64,000 bases of DNA from contig NZ_LAHO01000010.1 in assembly GCF_000987775.1 (NCBI RefSeq), positions 62,001 to 126,000 of the forward strand. Reading direction: 5' to 3'. This document shows, in pieces, positions 52,989 through 63,573 of the stretch (position 1 is its first letter; each line of letters starts with the position of its first letter). The stretch comes from Arsukibacterium ikkense (lineage in GTDB: Bacteria > Pseudomonadota > Gammaproteobacteria > Enterobacterales > Alteromonadaceae). Below the pieces are notes generated by a model, which searched no databases, was not told the origin of the DNA, and was given only the letters and a program-made list of their open reading frames with translations. The translations under genes were made by a program, and so were the position numbers.

Positions 52989-55900
52989 TTACTGCGCCGC
53001 TGCAACCACAAAGCGCCCGGCGGCAGTATTAGCCCGGACACTGCGATCATACATTGACTCAGCAGTGACTGCCGGCAAGGTAAAATCACCCACTGCGGTC
53101 ACTCTTACCTGGTAGCGCAGCTCCGTCATCTGCGGCCCGAAGCCCGCATAATACACTACCCTGTCTTCACGAATATCAACATAATCGGCACGCCAGCGCC
53201 CTTGCTGGCGGGGTACCGAGCTGCGCACCACACTAAAGCCTGCAGGCAGCAAATCCACCACTGCCACATTGTTGTGCCAGCTATTATTGGTGCTACGCAG
53301 CCGTAGCCTTACCGTAAGCTCATCGCCCTGCCGGGCACTGCTGACTACCTGGCCCTCGCTGTTCAGATAGTCCCGTACCACTTCTAACTGCTGAGCGGCG
53401 GCTTTAGCCGGCGGCGTTACGGCAAAACCGGCTTCGCTTAGTGCATAAAACAGCGGGCCGGTGCTTTCCACCAATAACTGGCTGGCCTCACTGCCAAAAG
53501 CGCGCCGGGGTAAGGCCTGACGGTTATCAGCCGCAGTAAGCTCGGTGCGCTCACCTGAGGCTGTCAGCTGATAAAAGCGTGGCGGGGTATCAGTAGCGGC
53601 CGTTTGCAGCTGACCATATGCCGCCAGCGCCAGCACCGCATAGGCCGAGCCAATGGTATTGTACTGGCCATCAAATACTGGTTGCAGCAATTTGACAATT
53701 TGCTCGCCGTCCAGGGCTTTGGCCTGCTCGCTAAAATGGCGCGATAGCAAATAGACATACTGCGCATCCAGGCTTAACTGTGACTGAAACGCCGGATTAG
53801 CAAAGGGCGGCAGCGGGTTGGCGATACGTTGCCCATCCCTAAGTTGCAAGTAGGCCTGTTGCATGCTGGAGCTTTTACCCAGCCGGTAGCTGCCAAGTAA
53901 GCCGCGTGCCACCTCGGGCTTTTGCAGCAACTGATAGCTGGCGGCCATATAAATGGCGGTAATATCGGTTTGCCAGGCTTGCTGATGCTGTTGCCCCAGC
54001 CGCTCGTGCAATTCCACCAGATAGTTGGTGGTAACTTCGCCGCTGCGGGTTAGCAGGTAAATGGCGTTGGCGCGTAGCCGGGCCTGATACAAATTAGCAC
54101 CGCTTACCCTGGCAACATTGCGCAAGTAGCTTAAGCCCTGCTGGTACAGGTAATCTGGCACCGCCAGCCCCTGCTCGCGTGCTGCCATTAAAAAGTGCAT
54201 CACATAAATACTGGGGAAATCGGCGCTATCATAACCACCGGGCCAGAAACTAAAGCCACCGTCGCTTTGCTGACGCTCAGCCAGTTTCTGAATTAACACC
54301 GCAAATTGTTGCTGCACCAGGGGTAAGCGCGTCTGATAGCCGGGTTGCTGTACCAGGCCTATCCAGGGGAACACCCGTGATACCGCTTGCTCGGTACAAC
54401 CATGCGGATAGTTTGCCAGATAATCGGTAAAGCTCTCTGCCAGCACTAACGGATTAGCTGAGGCCGCAACATTCAGCTCAGCAAAAGCTTTATGCAGCGG
54501 GTAGCGGGTGCTTAGGGTTAGCGGCGTTTTGCGGGCATAGCCGGCATTCAGGGTAGTTTGATAATGGCTGGCCGGGCGGATGCTCAGGCTAACCTCGCGG
54601 CTGCTTTCTTCCAGCAACGCGCCCTGCTGATAGCTTGCGCTAAAGCGGATATCAAGCGCACCCGGCTCGGCCCCGGCTTTTAAACGGAAGCGGGCACTTT
54701 GTTCACTGCCCTCGTTAATTTGCACAGTTTGCTGCAGCGGGCTTATCGCGCTCAGCCCCGCCGGCAATGCCAGGCTAATTTTAATATCGGCATTGTCACC
54801 CGAGCCTTTGACACCATTGGCAACCGAAATATTAACTTCAAACTCATCGCCCGGTGCGGCACTGCTCAGTACTTCAGGGGTTAACACAAAGGGGCCACGC
54901 ACCTGCACATCAGAACTGTGTGCGCCCAGCGCAGTATCACTGACCGCCACTGCCATCAGTTTTAAATTACCACTGAAACTGGCTGGCACCTGTACCTGTT
55001 GTTGCTGCATTTGTGGCCCGGCTTTAACCAGGCCTAACCAGAACACACCCGGTTGCTCGGCACGGCGGGCAAAGGGGTTGAGGTTTTTTGCCAGCATCAT
55101 CTCAGCCGCCATGGCCATACGCGCCCTGTCATCACCGCCCACCCCGGCCAGCTGACGTTGCAGCAGACTGAATTCAGGCAACAGTAAATCGAGCATTTGC
55201 ATACTGCGCACCTGCAGCGCCCGCTTTTGCAAAAAGTGGCCCAGCGGATCAGGCAGCTGATACGCGGCTACCTGCAGAATACCTTCGTCCACGCCATAGA
55301 TCAGCATATCCGCGGCTTGATTAGCCTGATAACTGACGGTAAAAGGCTTGCCAGGCCGAACCTCCGCCGGGGCGGTAAGGCTGATAGTCAGCTGGCGGCT
55401 GCTGCGGTCAATATTAAAAGGCACCACCGCATAGCTTAACGGGCTGACGAAGAGCGCGTCTGAATCAGCGGCCCGCACAAAGCTAACGTTGATATAAGCA
55501 TTGCCTTCCAGCCCCTCAGGCAAACGAATGCGCTGCATGCTGCTGGTGCTGCTGGCGCTAAACCAGCTAAAGGCATGTACCTTATCACTTTCAATGCTGA
55601 TTAAGCCGCTACCGGTATAGGGCGCAGTAATATTCAGCTCTATCCAGTCACCGGCTTTATAGTCGCTTTTATCCAGCTTCACCGTTAAGGCGGCATTTTT
55701 TTCCAGCATGGCAGCGACATTGCCTGCCCCCACCACGCTAAAAGCCAGATTACCCAGCACAGTGCCGCTGTGGTCGGTTAACTGCAGTTCAAAATCACCC
55801 GGGGTATCGGTAGGCAAGCTATAGTCGGTGCCGCCCTGGGCAATACTAAAGGCTGTTTGGTTAAGCGCAATATCCTGCACGATACTCTGATACTGATAAG

Positions 55901-58895
55901 TACCATCGTCCTGCTTCACCAGGCTGGTAACGGGCCGTTTTTCAATCAGCTGCAATTGCAAATCGGGTAAGGCAATTTGGCCAAGGCTATTATCAATGGC
56001 AATAAAATTTACGCTGCGTTGTTGCTGGCGTTTCAGATAACCTAACTCGCCATCGGCTTTTACCGCCACCAGCTGCTGCAGTGGCGTTAACAAGCTGCTG
56101 AGCCGATGCTGCACACTGCGCCCGCCGCCGGCATCAAAGCCTTCTGTGGTAACAATAAGCTGATAGGTACCGGCACTATACTGGCTCAGGCCGAGCGCAA
56201 ACTCCGCTTTACCATCAGCATCGGTTTGCTGATCATCCAGATTTTGCTGTACCCGCTCTGCCTTCACGCCAGCGTGCTGCGGGCTAAGCACCTGATAGTC
56301 CGGATATTCACTAAAACTGAAACTTCTGGGGATCAGTTCCAGCCTGGCACTCACCCGCCGCTGCTGTGCCGGTGTACCAAACAGGTTATCGAGCTGCACC
56401 TGCACCGTTAAATCAGTGGGGTTTAACCAGCCACTGGCTTTAGCCGCGCGGGTACCTTGCTGAAAGCGGCTGCTGATTTTCATGGTATCCGGCTGAAATT
56501 CTTCTACCACAAAACTGACCGAGCCTAAATGACGCTGGGTGTTGCCTTTGCTGTCGAGCAAGCTGATATTGGCATGGTAATTACCGGTATCGCTGTGCGC
56601 CTGGGTGTTCAGGCTGAAATTATGTAAACCACGCCCGCCCAGGCTGAAGTTTTGCTGCCAGAAGGTGTTGCCGCGCGGCCCCTGCACCTGCACTTTTAAC
56701 GGCAAACCGCTGGCGGCTGCGCTTAAATCGGCATGGCGGATAATCGCCGCCAGTTGCACCTGCTCGCCCGGCCGGTAAATGCCCCGATCACTAAACATAT
56801 AAGCACTGAGGCTTTTCGCCTGATCTTCACTTTGATACTGGCCACTGGTATTAAATTTGGAGTAATCCAGCTGGCGGCTATAACGTTCAAACGGGATAAA
56901 GCTGGTATCCACCACCCCGTCCCGGCTGCGGTTTACCCGGTATACCACCGGCTGGCGCTCGCGGCTGAACTGGCCTACTTTGCCAAAACTCACGCTGCCC
57001 TGTGCATCGGTTTTGCCCTCAAACAGCGCCACACCGTTGCGCCCCAGCAAGGCCACCTCGGCAGCGGCCACTGGCTTACCATCGGCCAGCGATAACACAA
57101 ACAGCTGCTGGCTGCTGTCGCTATTATGCTTGACCAGTAAACCTAAATCGGTAACCAGTACCAGCCGCTTATCCAGCTGCTGGCCTTCATTATCCGGCCG
57201 CGCCGGGTCAAACTCACTGAGTTCAATAAAAAACAGCCCCATGCCGGCTTGCTGCAAATAAGGCGTTAAGGCCAGTGCCTGATAGCTGGCTTGTTTTGGC
57301 GCAACATTATTTATCGTAAAGGTATGCTGCTGCATACTGGTGATATTGCTTTGATTAAAATTGTAATTATGAAAATACGGCTGGCTGATATCGCCACCGG
57401 TTTGGGTAATTAAATGGTTCAGTTGCTCAGGCAACAACTTATGCAGCTTAACCCGCACCCCTTTCACGCCACGGCTGAGTAGTTGCAGCTTTTGCTCACC
57501 GCTTAAGGTTAACACTGCGCCCTCACCCACTATTTTGGCTTCTTTGGGATAAGCCGGCGCCTGCACCACCGCCCGGTATTCGTTGGCAAGCGTAAAGTCA
57601 CTTACCGATACCAGACCAACCGGTACACTGACAAACACACTTTGCCCGGGTGGCAAATCCAGCTTAATACTAAAGGCATTGTCATGCGCCATTGCTGTGG
57701 GCATAAGCTCAAAGTTAACGGCCTTAGCTTGTTGTAATACACTACTGTTTACCTCGCCCGGTGCCCAGTAATTGGAATTACGTCTGGGGTGTTTAGGCAG
57801 CACATACAACTTTAATTTATGCTGCAGCTCAGTGCGGTTAATCCGATCGGTAAAGCTTAACAGCAGCATTTGCTCGGGATCTTGTTCGAGCTGTTGCTCA
57901 GAGCCTCGGATAATCTGGGCACGCAGCTCGCTGACTTTTAAAAAGCTGCCGCTGTCTGGTACCAGTAACCTGGCACTGGCACTGTCCTGTGTTTTAGCCT
58001 CGCCGCTGACTGCAGTTACCCCGGCGTTAAGCTGCAGGGTTAGATACTGCTCATGAGCCGGTAAGGTAATATTGTCAGATTGCAGATACAGCAGCCGGCC
58101 GGTTTTATCGGCGTTCAGGGTAAACGGCAAAGCTTGCGGCTGCTGGCTGGTTGCAGCCCCATCGGCGCGCATCAGCATACTCAGCTGGCGCTCGACGCTT
58201 GCCAGCGTTACCGGATGGCTGAAGTTAAGGGTTGCCACTACCTGGCGGCTGGCAGGCTCATTTGGGTTCTGATAAAAACGCAGCCGCTCAATGGCTACCG
58301 TTAATGGTTGGGTTGCAAACCGGTATTGCTGCTGCGCCAGTTTGATATCAGGGTTAAAAATGCGTTTTTCCAGCTTAACACTATATTGCTGGGCTGCCGG
58401 CCAGGCCTGCTCCGGAGTAAAACTTAAGGTATTGTCATCCTGCCACAACCATTTACCGGCTATGGCCGGGCTGATACTGACCCCTTCGCTTAGCACCTCA
58501 CCAATCAGATCCAACCTGGCGGCCGATAGCATAGGCGCTGGCATTGAGGTTCTGGCAATGCCGGGCGGTGCCGGCGGCGCTGCAACACCCGTTAAATCAT
58601 AACTAAATTGCAGCAACAGCGCCGTAGGCTGCTCCACATCGTCCTGATAATGGCCCAGTGGCGGTGTAATCACCTTTGCCTGCACTTGCAAGGGTTTGGG
58701 CAATTGCTGGTAGTAGCAATAACCGGCCACCAGCGCAGCCAGCAATGCTACTAGCAATAGCAGCAGGCCCCAAAAGCGGCCGGGGCGGGCTTTGGCGCTG
58801 TGGCATAAGCGGCTAAGCCAGAGCGGCGCTGTCCAGTTTACCGAACCAAATAGGTGACGAAACATATTGCGAAAACCAGAAGCAGAGGCGGGCAT
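52989..58895 (-). CDS. yfhM: Bacterial alpha-2-macroglobulin
   Basis: A 1968-residue protein. The N-terminal ~35 residues are cytoplasmic, followed by a membrane helix (about residues 41-60) and then many macroglobulin (MG) beta domains. The thioester motif GCTEQ lies near residue 1500 in NYPHGCTEQAVSR. The thioester domain and a receptor-binding-like C-terminus (VRVTAVGDFTLPAV) follow. It traps proteases near the cell wall, protecting PBP1C, which follows it. It is longer than E. coli YfhM (about 1650 residues) and uses a membrane anchor rather than a lipobox. The ATG at 58895 follows AAGGA and is chosen over a TTG two codons earlier. Confidence 0.94.
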   Translation of the reverse strand: MPASASGFRNMFRHLFGSVNWTAPLWLSRLCHSAKARPGRFWGLLLLLVALLAALVAGYCYYQQLPKPLQVQAKVITPPLGHYQDDVEQPTALLLQFSYDLTGVAAPPAPPGIARTSMPAPMLSAARLDLIGEVLSEGVSISPAIAGKWLWQDDNTLSFTPEQAWPAAQQYSVKLEKRIFNPDIKLAQQQYRFATQPLTVAIERLRFYQNPNEPASRQVVATLNFSHPVTLASVERQLSMLMRADGAATSQQPQALPFTLNADKTGRLLYLQSDNITLPAHEQYLTLQLNAGVTAVSGEAKTQDSASARLLVPDSGSFLKVSELRAQIIRGSEQQLEQDPEQMLLLSFTDRINRTELQHKLKLYVLPKHPRRNSNYWAPGEVNSSVLQQAKAVNFELMPTAMAHDNAFSIKLDLPPGQSVFVSVPVGLVSVSDFTLANEYRAVVQAPAYPKEAKIVGEGAVLTLSGEQKLQLLSRGVKGVRVKLHKLLPEQLNHLITQTGGDISQPYFHNYNFNQSNITSMQQHTFTINNVAPKQASYQALALTPYLQQAGMGLFFIELSEFDPARPDNEGQQLDKRLVLVTDLGLLVKHNSDSSQQLFVLSLADGKPVAAAEVALLGRNGVALFEGKTDAQGSVSFGKVGQFSRERQPVVYRVNRSRDGVVDTSFIPFERYSRQLDYSKFNTSGQYQSEDQAKSLSAYMFSDRGIYRPGEQVQLAAIIRHADLSAAASGLPLKVQVQGPRGNTFWQQNFSLGGRGLHNFSLNTQAHSDTGNYHANISLLDSKGNTQRHLGSVSFVVEEFQPDTMKISSRFQQGTRAAKASGWLNPTDLTVQVQLDNLFGTPAQQRRVSARLELIPRSFSFSEYPDYQVLSPQHAGVKAERVQQNLDDQQTDADGKAEFALGLSQYSAGTYQLIVTTEGFDAGGGRSVQHRLSSLLTPLQQLVAVKADGELGYLKRQQQRSVNFIAIDNSLGQIALPDLQLQLIEKRPVTSLVKQDDGTYQYQSIVQDIALNQTAFSIAQGGTDYSLPTDTPGDFELQLTDHSGTVLGNLAFSVVGAGNVAAMLEKNAALTVKLDKSDYKAGDWIELNITAPYTGSGLISIESDKVHAFSWFSASSTSSMQRIRLPEGLEGNAYINVSFVRAADSDALFVSPLSYAVVPFNIDRSSRQLTISLTAPAEVRPGKPFTVSYQANQAADMLIYGVDEGILQVAAYQLPDPLGHFLQKRALQVRSMQMLDLLLPEFSLLQRQLAGVGGDDRARMAMAAEMMLAKNLNPFARRAEQPGVFWLGLVKAGPQMQQQQVQVPASFSGNLKLMAVAVSDTALGAHSSDVQVRGPFVLTPEVLSSAAPGDEFEVNISVANGVKGSGDNADIKISLALPAGLSAISPLQQTVQINEGSEQSARFRLKAGAEPGALDIRFSASYQQGALLEESSREVSLSIRPASHYQTTLNAGYARKTPLTLSTRYPLHKAFAELNVAASANPLVLAESFTDYLANYPHGCTEQAVSRVFPWIGLVQQPGYQTRLPLVQQQFAVLIQKLAERQQSDGGFSFWPGGYDSADFPSIYVMHFLMAAREQGLAVPDYLYQQGLSYLRNVARVSGANLYQARLRANAIYLLTRSGEVTTNYLVELHERLGQQHQQAWQTDITAIYMAASYQLLQKPEVARGLLGSYRLGKSSSMQQAYLQLRDGQRIANPLPPFANPAFQSQLSLDAQYVYLLSRHFSEQAKALDGEQIVKLLQPVFDGQYNTIGSAYAVLALAAYGQLQTAATDTPPRFYQLTASGERTELTAADNRQALPRRAFGSEASQLLVESTGPLFYALSEAGFAVTPPAKAAAQQLEVVRDYLNSEGQVVSSARQGDELTVRLRLRSTNNSWHNNVAVVDLLPAGFSVVRSSVPRQQGRWRADYVDIREDRVVYYAGFGPQMTELRYQVRVTAVGDFTLPAVTAESMYDRSVRANTAAGRFVVAAAQ

Positions 58896-59075
58896 AACCA
58901 ATCCTTGTTAACGGGGCTGTATCAGGGGTATGTTGCCGAGTATAACCGGCGAAAATTAATCACTGATGAACTATAGCAGTTTGTACTAAAACACTTAATT
59001 GAGATGTGGTAAAGAGTTGTTATATCGAAGGTTAAACCGTTGCGAAATGCTAGCCGCAGCTGACTTTAGTAGTCA

Positions 59076-59104
59076 GGCAGCAACCCGCCAGGTTGCTGCC
59101 TTTT
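59076..59104. terminator. Strong hairpin past the ygiQ stop
   Basis: GGCAGCAACC (59076-59085) pairs perfectly with GGTTGCTGCC (59091-59100) around a 5-base loop, with TTTT on the plus side. It is five bases beyond the ygiQ stop and likely ends that transcript, although the minus-side T run is poor. Confidence 0.65.
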
Positions 59105-59108
59105 CCCG

Positions 59109-61403
59109 CTAGCCTTTTACGCGCTGGGTGTTTTTGCTGCTGCCCTTAGCCTTGGGCTTGCTGCCAGCCGTGTTAGCCGCACTGGCACTAAAAGGCTTTT
59201 TCGCTGTTTTGGCAATAGCCTTGGCGGCCGGGTTTAAGCCGGTATGGCGGCTTAGCGCCGGCTTACCGCCTTTTAACGGCTTTTTAAACTGCTCGTCTTT
59301 GCTCTCTTCCGGCACCAGGCAGCCTTTACTGCGGCCAATTAAATGCTTTAAACCCATTTTTATTAAGGCTTCGCGAATTTGCGGCCAGCCTTTAGGGTCA
59401 TGGTAGCGCAATATGGCTTTGTGCAAGCGGCGCTGGCGCTCACCTTTAGGCACCGCAACCACTTCGGCATTGGCTTTATTAATGTTTTTCAGCGAGTTCA
59501 TTTCGGTGTGGTAAATGGTCGTCGCATTGGCCATTGGGCTGGGGTAAAAGTTTTGCACCTGATCCAGTTTAAAATCACGCTCTTTTAACCACAGTGCTAA
59601 ATTCACCATATCCAGATCGGTGGTGCCCGGGTGGGCAGCAATAAAATACGGGATCAGGTACTGCTCTTTGCCGGCTTCTTTACTGAAGCGGTCGAACATT
59701 TCTTTAAATTTGTCATAAGCGCCCATGCCCGGCTTCATCATTTTCGACAATGGGCCGTTTTCAGTGTGTTCAGGCGCTATTTTTAAATAGCCGCCAACAT
59801 GGTGCTGCACCAGCTCGCGCACATAGTTGGGGTCTTCTACCGCTAAGTCGTAGCGTACCCCTGAGGCGATCAACACCTTTTTAATGCCGGGTAAAGCGCG
59901 CGCCTCGCGGTACAGCTCTACCGTCGGGCTTTGATCGGTGTCCATATGTTCGCAAATGGTCGGGTACACACAACTGGGCCGGCGGCAGGTTTGCTCGGCC
60001 TTCGGGTTCTGACAGCGCAGTTTATACATGTTGGCGGTGGGGCCGCCCAAATCAGAAATAACTCCGGTAAAGCCCGGCACTTTATCGCGGATATCCGCAA
60101 TTTCCTGCATGATCGATTCTTTCGAGCGACTTTGAATAATGCGGCCTTCATGCTCGGTAATAGAGCAGAACGAGCAGCCACCAAAACAGCCACGCATGAC
60201 GTTAACCGAGGTTTTAATCATCTCGTAGGCCGGAATTTTGGCGTTGCCATATACCGGGTGCGGCACCCGCTGATACGGCAGGCCAAACACTAAATCCATT
60301 TCTTCTGTCGACAACGGAAACGCCGGCGGATTAACCCAGATATGCCGGTCGCCATGGCGCTGCATAATCGCGCGAGCGCAGCCGGGGTTGGTTTCCTGGT
60401 GCAAAATGCGCGAAGCATGGGCGTATAACGGCTTATTCACACTAACCTGCTCAAAGGCCGGCAGCTTAACGTAGGTTTGCTCCCACGGCTTTTGCCGTGC
60501 CGGCTGCACCATGATGGGTTTGGCTTCTACTTCAGCTGGCTTTGATAAATCAATGCCGGCTTTAGCAAATTCTGAATAGCTGCTGCAGCCCACATCATCG
60601 GCGCCATAGGGGTTGAATATCGGGTCAATTTTGCCAATTTTATCAATGGCGGTGGAATCGACACCACGCCAGCCTGGCAGCGGCTCTTTGCGGATAACGG
60701 CGGTGCCGCGCACATCCTGAATGTCGCTTATCGGCACGCCAGAGGCAATGCGGTGCGCCACTTCTATAAGTGGCCGCTCGGCATTGCCGTAAATCAGAAT
60801 ATCGGCCTTGGCATCAAAAATAACTGATCTACGCACTTTTTCTGACCAGTAGTCGTAATGGGCAATGCGCCGCAAGCTGGCTTCAATACCGCCAATAATG
60901 ACCGGCACTTCTTTATAGGCTTCTTTACAGCGCTGGGTGTAAACGGTAACCGCCCGATCCGGCCGCTTGCCGCCAATATCCCCGGCAGTGTAGGCATCGT
61001 CGTGGCGCAGCTTCTTATCGGCGGTATAACGGTTAATCATCGAGTCCATATTGCCGGCCGACACCCCAAAAAACAGGTTCGGCTTGCCCAGCTGCATAAA
61101 ATCGGTTTTGCTGTGCCAATCAGGCTGGCAAATCATGCCCACTCTATAGCCCTGCGCTTCTAACATGCGCCCTACTACCGCCATACCAAAGCTGGGGTGG
61201 TCTACGTAAGCATCGCCCACTACCAGAATCACATCGCAACTGTCCCAGCCAAGCTGGTCCATTTCCTTGCGTGACATAGGTAAAAACGGCGCCGTGCCAT
61301 AGCACTCGGCCCAGTATTTGGGGTAAGAAAATAAATCGCGCTCAGGGGCCATCCGCGCTACAGGAGCAGATTTGCGGGAGACAGCAGTAGCAACAGTGGA
61401 CAT
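59109..61403 (-). CDS. ygiQ: YgiQ family radical SAM protein
   Basis: A 764-residue protein. An N-terminal B12-binding-like region with [23 protein letters not shown] wording ([20 protein letters not shown]) is followed by the radical SAM core with the CxxxCxxC motif in [18 protein letters not shown] near residue 400. A lysine- and alanine-rich low-complexity tail of about 80 residues is at the C-terminus. YgiQ proteins are widespread but their substrate is not known. The length is typical. Confidence 0.93.
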   Translation of the reverse strand: MSTVATAVSRKSAPVARMAPERDLFSYPKYWAECYGTAPFLPMSRKEMDQLGWDSCDVILVVGDAYVDHPSFGMAVVGRMLEAQGYRVGMICQPDWHSKTDFMQLGKPNLFFGVSAGNMDSMINRYTADKKLRHDDAYTAGDIGGKRPDRAVTVYTQRCKEAYKEVPVIIGGIEASLRRIAHYDYWSEKVRRSVIFDAKADILIYGNAERPLIEVAHRIASGVPISDIQDVRGTAVIRKEPLPGWRGVDSTAIDKIGKIDPIFNPYGADDVGCSSYSEFAKAGIDLSKPAEVEAKPIMVQPARQKPWEQTYVKLPAFEQVSVNKPLYAHASRILHQETNPGCARAIMQRHGDRHIWVNPPAFPLSTEEMDLVFGLPYQRVPHPVYGNAKIPAYEMIKTSVNVMRGCFGGCSFCSITEHEGRIIQSRSKESIMQEIADIRDKVPGFTGVISDLGGPTANMYKLRCQNPKAEQTCRRPSCVYPTICEHMDTDQSPTVELYREARALPGIKKVLIASGVRYDLAVEDPNYVRELVQHHVGGYLKIAPEHTENGPLSKMMKPGMGAYDKFKEMFDRFSKEAGKEQYLIPYFIAAHPGTTDLDMVNLALWLKERDFKLDQVQNFYPSPMANATTIYHTEMNSLKNINKANAEVVAVPKGERQRRLHKAILRYHDPKGWPQIREALIKMGLKHLIGRSKGCLVPEESKDEQFKKPLKGGKPALSRHTGLNPAAKAIAKTAKKPFSASAANTAGSKPKAKGSSKNTQRVKG

Positions 61404-61686
61404 AAATTAAGCACCTGAGTGTAGCAAGGGTGCGTATTATACAGGGAGTAAAGGGGAAAGGCGAATGGAGCCTATCTCAAGTGACGGGTTTTACTCTTTA
61501 GCCTTAATGAGCATGGGTGTCAGGCTTGCTTTTGCAACTGGCTCTTCACCGTCAACAAAGCAGCTTCGCTCAGCAAACACTAACAGTTAGATTTACCGAA
61601 TAAATGAACTTGGTCAAGGAGATATTTGCTGCGAAAGCTAAGGGTGCAATAATGCGCCCCTACTTTCATTTGGTGGAGTGGTAAGT

Positions 61687-61971
61687 TTAGTGTGAAGCCA
61701 ACTGGTGATAGAACTCGGGGTTATCCTGGATAGTGGCCAGCACTTTGGCGGCCAAACCGGTTGGGTTTCGGCGTTTGCTCTCCCAGCTTTTAATGGTATC
61801 GACACTAGTACCCAGTGCTTGTGCTAACTGCGCCTGAGTAATGGCTAAACTTTCGCGCAGGGCTTTAACATCTGCCACTTCATAGCGGGTTACCCGGCTT
61901 GCTTGTTTAAGCTCTTGCTTAATATCCACCGCTTCGGCCAGAGAATCTTTTAATTCATTAAAGATACTCAT
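61687..61971 (-). CDS. NadS/HigA-type antitoxin
   Basis: A 94-residue helix-turn-helix protein. DVKALRESLAITQAQLAQAL and GTSVDTIKSWESKRRNPTG form the Xre-type DNA-binding domain, matching NadS antitoxins. It has an N-terminal helical segment for toxin contact. GAGGTG precedes the ATG, which lies one base after the toxin stop. It should repress its own operon, probably through the palindrome at 62351-62371. Confidence 0.9.
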   Translation of the reverse strand: MSIFNELKDSLAEAVDIKQELKQASRVTRYEVADVKALRESLAITQAQLAQALGTSVDTIKSWESKRRNPTGLAAKVLATIQDNPEFYHQLASH

Positions 61972-61972
61972 T

Positions 61973-62308
61973 CTACACCTCGTCTTTTAGTAACTTGGTT
62001 AACTGTTTTAACTCAGCTTTTTCAGCTGCGGTCAGGCTATCTTTCTCGTTTTTGGCATAGGCTAGCAACAAATAGATAATTTCTGCCGTTGCCAAAAAAT
62101 AGATGACTCTGGCACTACCGCTTTTACCCTGCCCGTCAGTTGCCATCCGCACCTTGCGAAGCCCACCAGTACCAGTGATCAGATCGCCTTTCATCGGCTG
62201 GGCAATGAGCTCTTGCTGCAGTACCCTTAGCTCATCATCAGTAGCAATTTGCTTGATCTGCTTGGTAAACAGCGATGTTTCGATAAACTCGATAGCATGC
62301 CATGTCAA
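61973..62308 (-). CDS. HigB/RelE-type toxin
   Basis: A 111-residue RelE-superfamily ribonuclease-like toxin: FIETSLFTKQIKQIATDDEL, GDLITGTGGLRKVRMATDGQ with the catalytic Arg/Lys region, and SARVIYFLATAEIIYLLLAY. It starts with TTG; AAGGAGGT at a normal distance supports this, and the nearby ATG is in another frame. The toxin precedes the antitoxin, the HigBA order. It would act on ribosome-bound mRNA; the target is inferred from the family. Confidence 0.88.
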   Translation of the reverse strand: MTWHAIEFIETSLFTKQIKQIATDDELRVLQQELIAQPMKGDLITGTGGLRKVRMATDGQGKSGSARVIYFLATAEIIYLLLAYAKNEKDSLTAAEKAELKQLTKLLKDEV

Positions 62309-62350
62309 AACCTACCTCCTTGTAAGTCATTGCAGGCGTACATAGTACAC

Positions 62351-62371
62351 CTTGATAATTAATTATCCAAG
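62351..62371. promoter_or_regulatory. Palindrome at the toxin-antitoxin promoter, candidate operator
   Basis: CTTGATAATTAATTATCCAAG is a 21-bp near-perfect palindrome with a single off-centre mismatch pair. It lies 43 bases upstream of the toxin start and overlaps AT-rich promoter-like sequence, so it is a good candidate site for antitoxin binding. Confidence 0.6.
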
Positions 62372-62426
62372 TAAATAATACTGGAAAACTGAGAGCGCAA
62401 TGTGCTCCCTATTATGATTGATTGGC

Positions 62427-62621
62427 CTACTGCTCAACTTTATTATCCTGTTGCGGCTCGGCTAGTCTGGCTTTGACAATATCTATCAGTGCCTGACCTT
62501 CATATGCCGCTAACTCAGGATCTACTTTATGCAGGATTTCAGCCACCTGTTATATTGCTGGAGCAACAACCTCCGGTTTTTCCTCTGCCAGTATTAGTAG
62601 TCTTCTATGCTTATCTACCAT
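62427..62621 (-). pseudogene. Small ORF interrupted by one in-frame TAA
   Basis: From an ATG at 62621 the frame reads MVDKHRRLLILAEEKPEVV to codon 23, then codon 24 is TAA (62550-62552). After that the same frame continues for 40 codons (QVAEILHKVDPELAAYEGQ, then LIDIVKARLAEPQQDNK) to TAG at 62427-62429. The amino-acid composition on both sides is protein-like. It appears to be a 64-residue helical protein inactivated by a single nonsense change, possibly CAA to TAA. The family was not recognised. It lies just upstream of the HigB/NadS-type pair on the same strand. Confidence 0.5.
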
Positions 62622-62728
62622 TCGATTTTTCTGCTAAGACATAGCGATATTTCGCAATATTGCTGCTATTGCTTAGTAAGGTTAGCCGGCGTAGCCTGAA
62701 GGCTGATTTAGAACAGGAGCAGCACTTT

Positions 62729-63535
62729 ATGAACCAAGCCCTGGCACCGGTATGGTATCTGCCGCATGGTGGCGGCCCGCTACCATTACTGAATGACCCC
62801 CAGCACAGCCCCCTTATCCGGTTTCTTAGCGAGCTGAGCCACAGTATTGAGCACAACAGCAAACCCGCAGCGTTACTGGTTATCAGTGCTCACTGGGAAA
62901 CAGCAGAGCCTACGCTTAGCTCAGCGGCACAGCCCAGCCTGTTTTATGATTATTCTGGCTTCCCGCCAGCAAGTTATCAGTTAAATTACCCGGTAGCCGG
63001 CGCGCCCGAACTGGCATCACAAATAGCAGCAAAACTGCAGCAAGCGGGCTTTGCGGCAGCGCTGAACCCTGACCGCGGGCTGGATCATGGCGTGTTTGTG
63101 CCGTTAATGCTATTGCGGCCGCAGGCAGATATTCCGCTGCTGCAATTGTCGCTGTTACAGGGGCTTGATCCAAAAACACATATTGCACTTGGCGAAGCGA
63201 TAAGCTTTTTGCGGGCGCAAAACGTGTTAATTATTGGCTCGGGCATGAGCTTTCACAATATGCAGGCGTTTTTCCGGGATGATATCGTCACTGATACTCA
63301 AGTAGCAGATTTTAATCAATACCTTATCGACAGCCTGCAGCCTGAGCTCAGCTACCAGGAACAGGCAACGCTTCTGACTCACTGGCAGCAGGCACCTTAC
63401 GCCCGTTTAATGCACCCGCGCGAAGAACACCTGCTACCTTTACATGTTTGCTTTGGCGCCGCCAAAGGCAGCCCGGTAAAGGTGCTGTTTAACGATAACG
63501 TCATTAATAAAACCGTACTGGCCTTTGGCTGGTAA
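62729..63535 (+). CDS. Class III extradiol ring-cleavage dioxygenase (DODA type)
   Basis: A 268-residue LigB-superfamily protein. YLPHGGGPLPLL holds the first metal His, LLVISAHWET the second, DHGVFVPLMLL a further acid-base His, and GSGMSFHNMQAF the last motif. These are the marks of 4,5-DOPA-type dioxygenases such as E. coli YgiD, which open catechol rings. The frame extends upstream, but the ATG at 62729 follows AGGAG and gives the family N-terminus. No catabolic partner genes are nearby. Confidence 0.93.
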   Translation: MNQALAPVWYLPHGGGPLPLLNDPQHSPLIRFLSELSHSIEHNSKPAALLVISAHWETAEPTLSSAAQPSLFYDYSGFPPASYQLNYPVAGAPELASQIAAKLQQAGFAAALNPDRGLDHGVFVPLMLLRPQADIPLLQLSLLQGLDPKTHIALGEAISFLRAQNVLIIGSGMSFHNMQAFFRDDIVTDTQVADFNQYLIDSLQPELSYQEQATLLTHWQQAPYARLMHPREEHLLPLHVCFGAAKGSPVKVLFNDNVINKTVLAFGW

Positions 63536-63573
63536 AAGCCAGCCATTAACACATTGCACAGTGCAGAACAGGC

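Noticed and set aside
58755..58780. Lipobox in the macroglobulin N-terminus
   Set aside because: The nearby Cys is preceded by Tyr at -1 and lies at the end of the helix, which does not fit lipoprotein signal rules.
61464..61586. A 40-codon plus-strand ORF between ygiQ and the toxin-antitoxin pair
   Set aside because: No Shine-Dalgarno, no recognisable family and unremarkable composition. The 283-bp gap otherwise holds only a weak hairpin near 61645.
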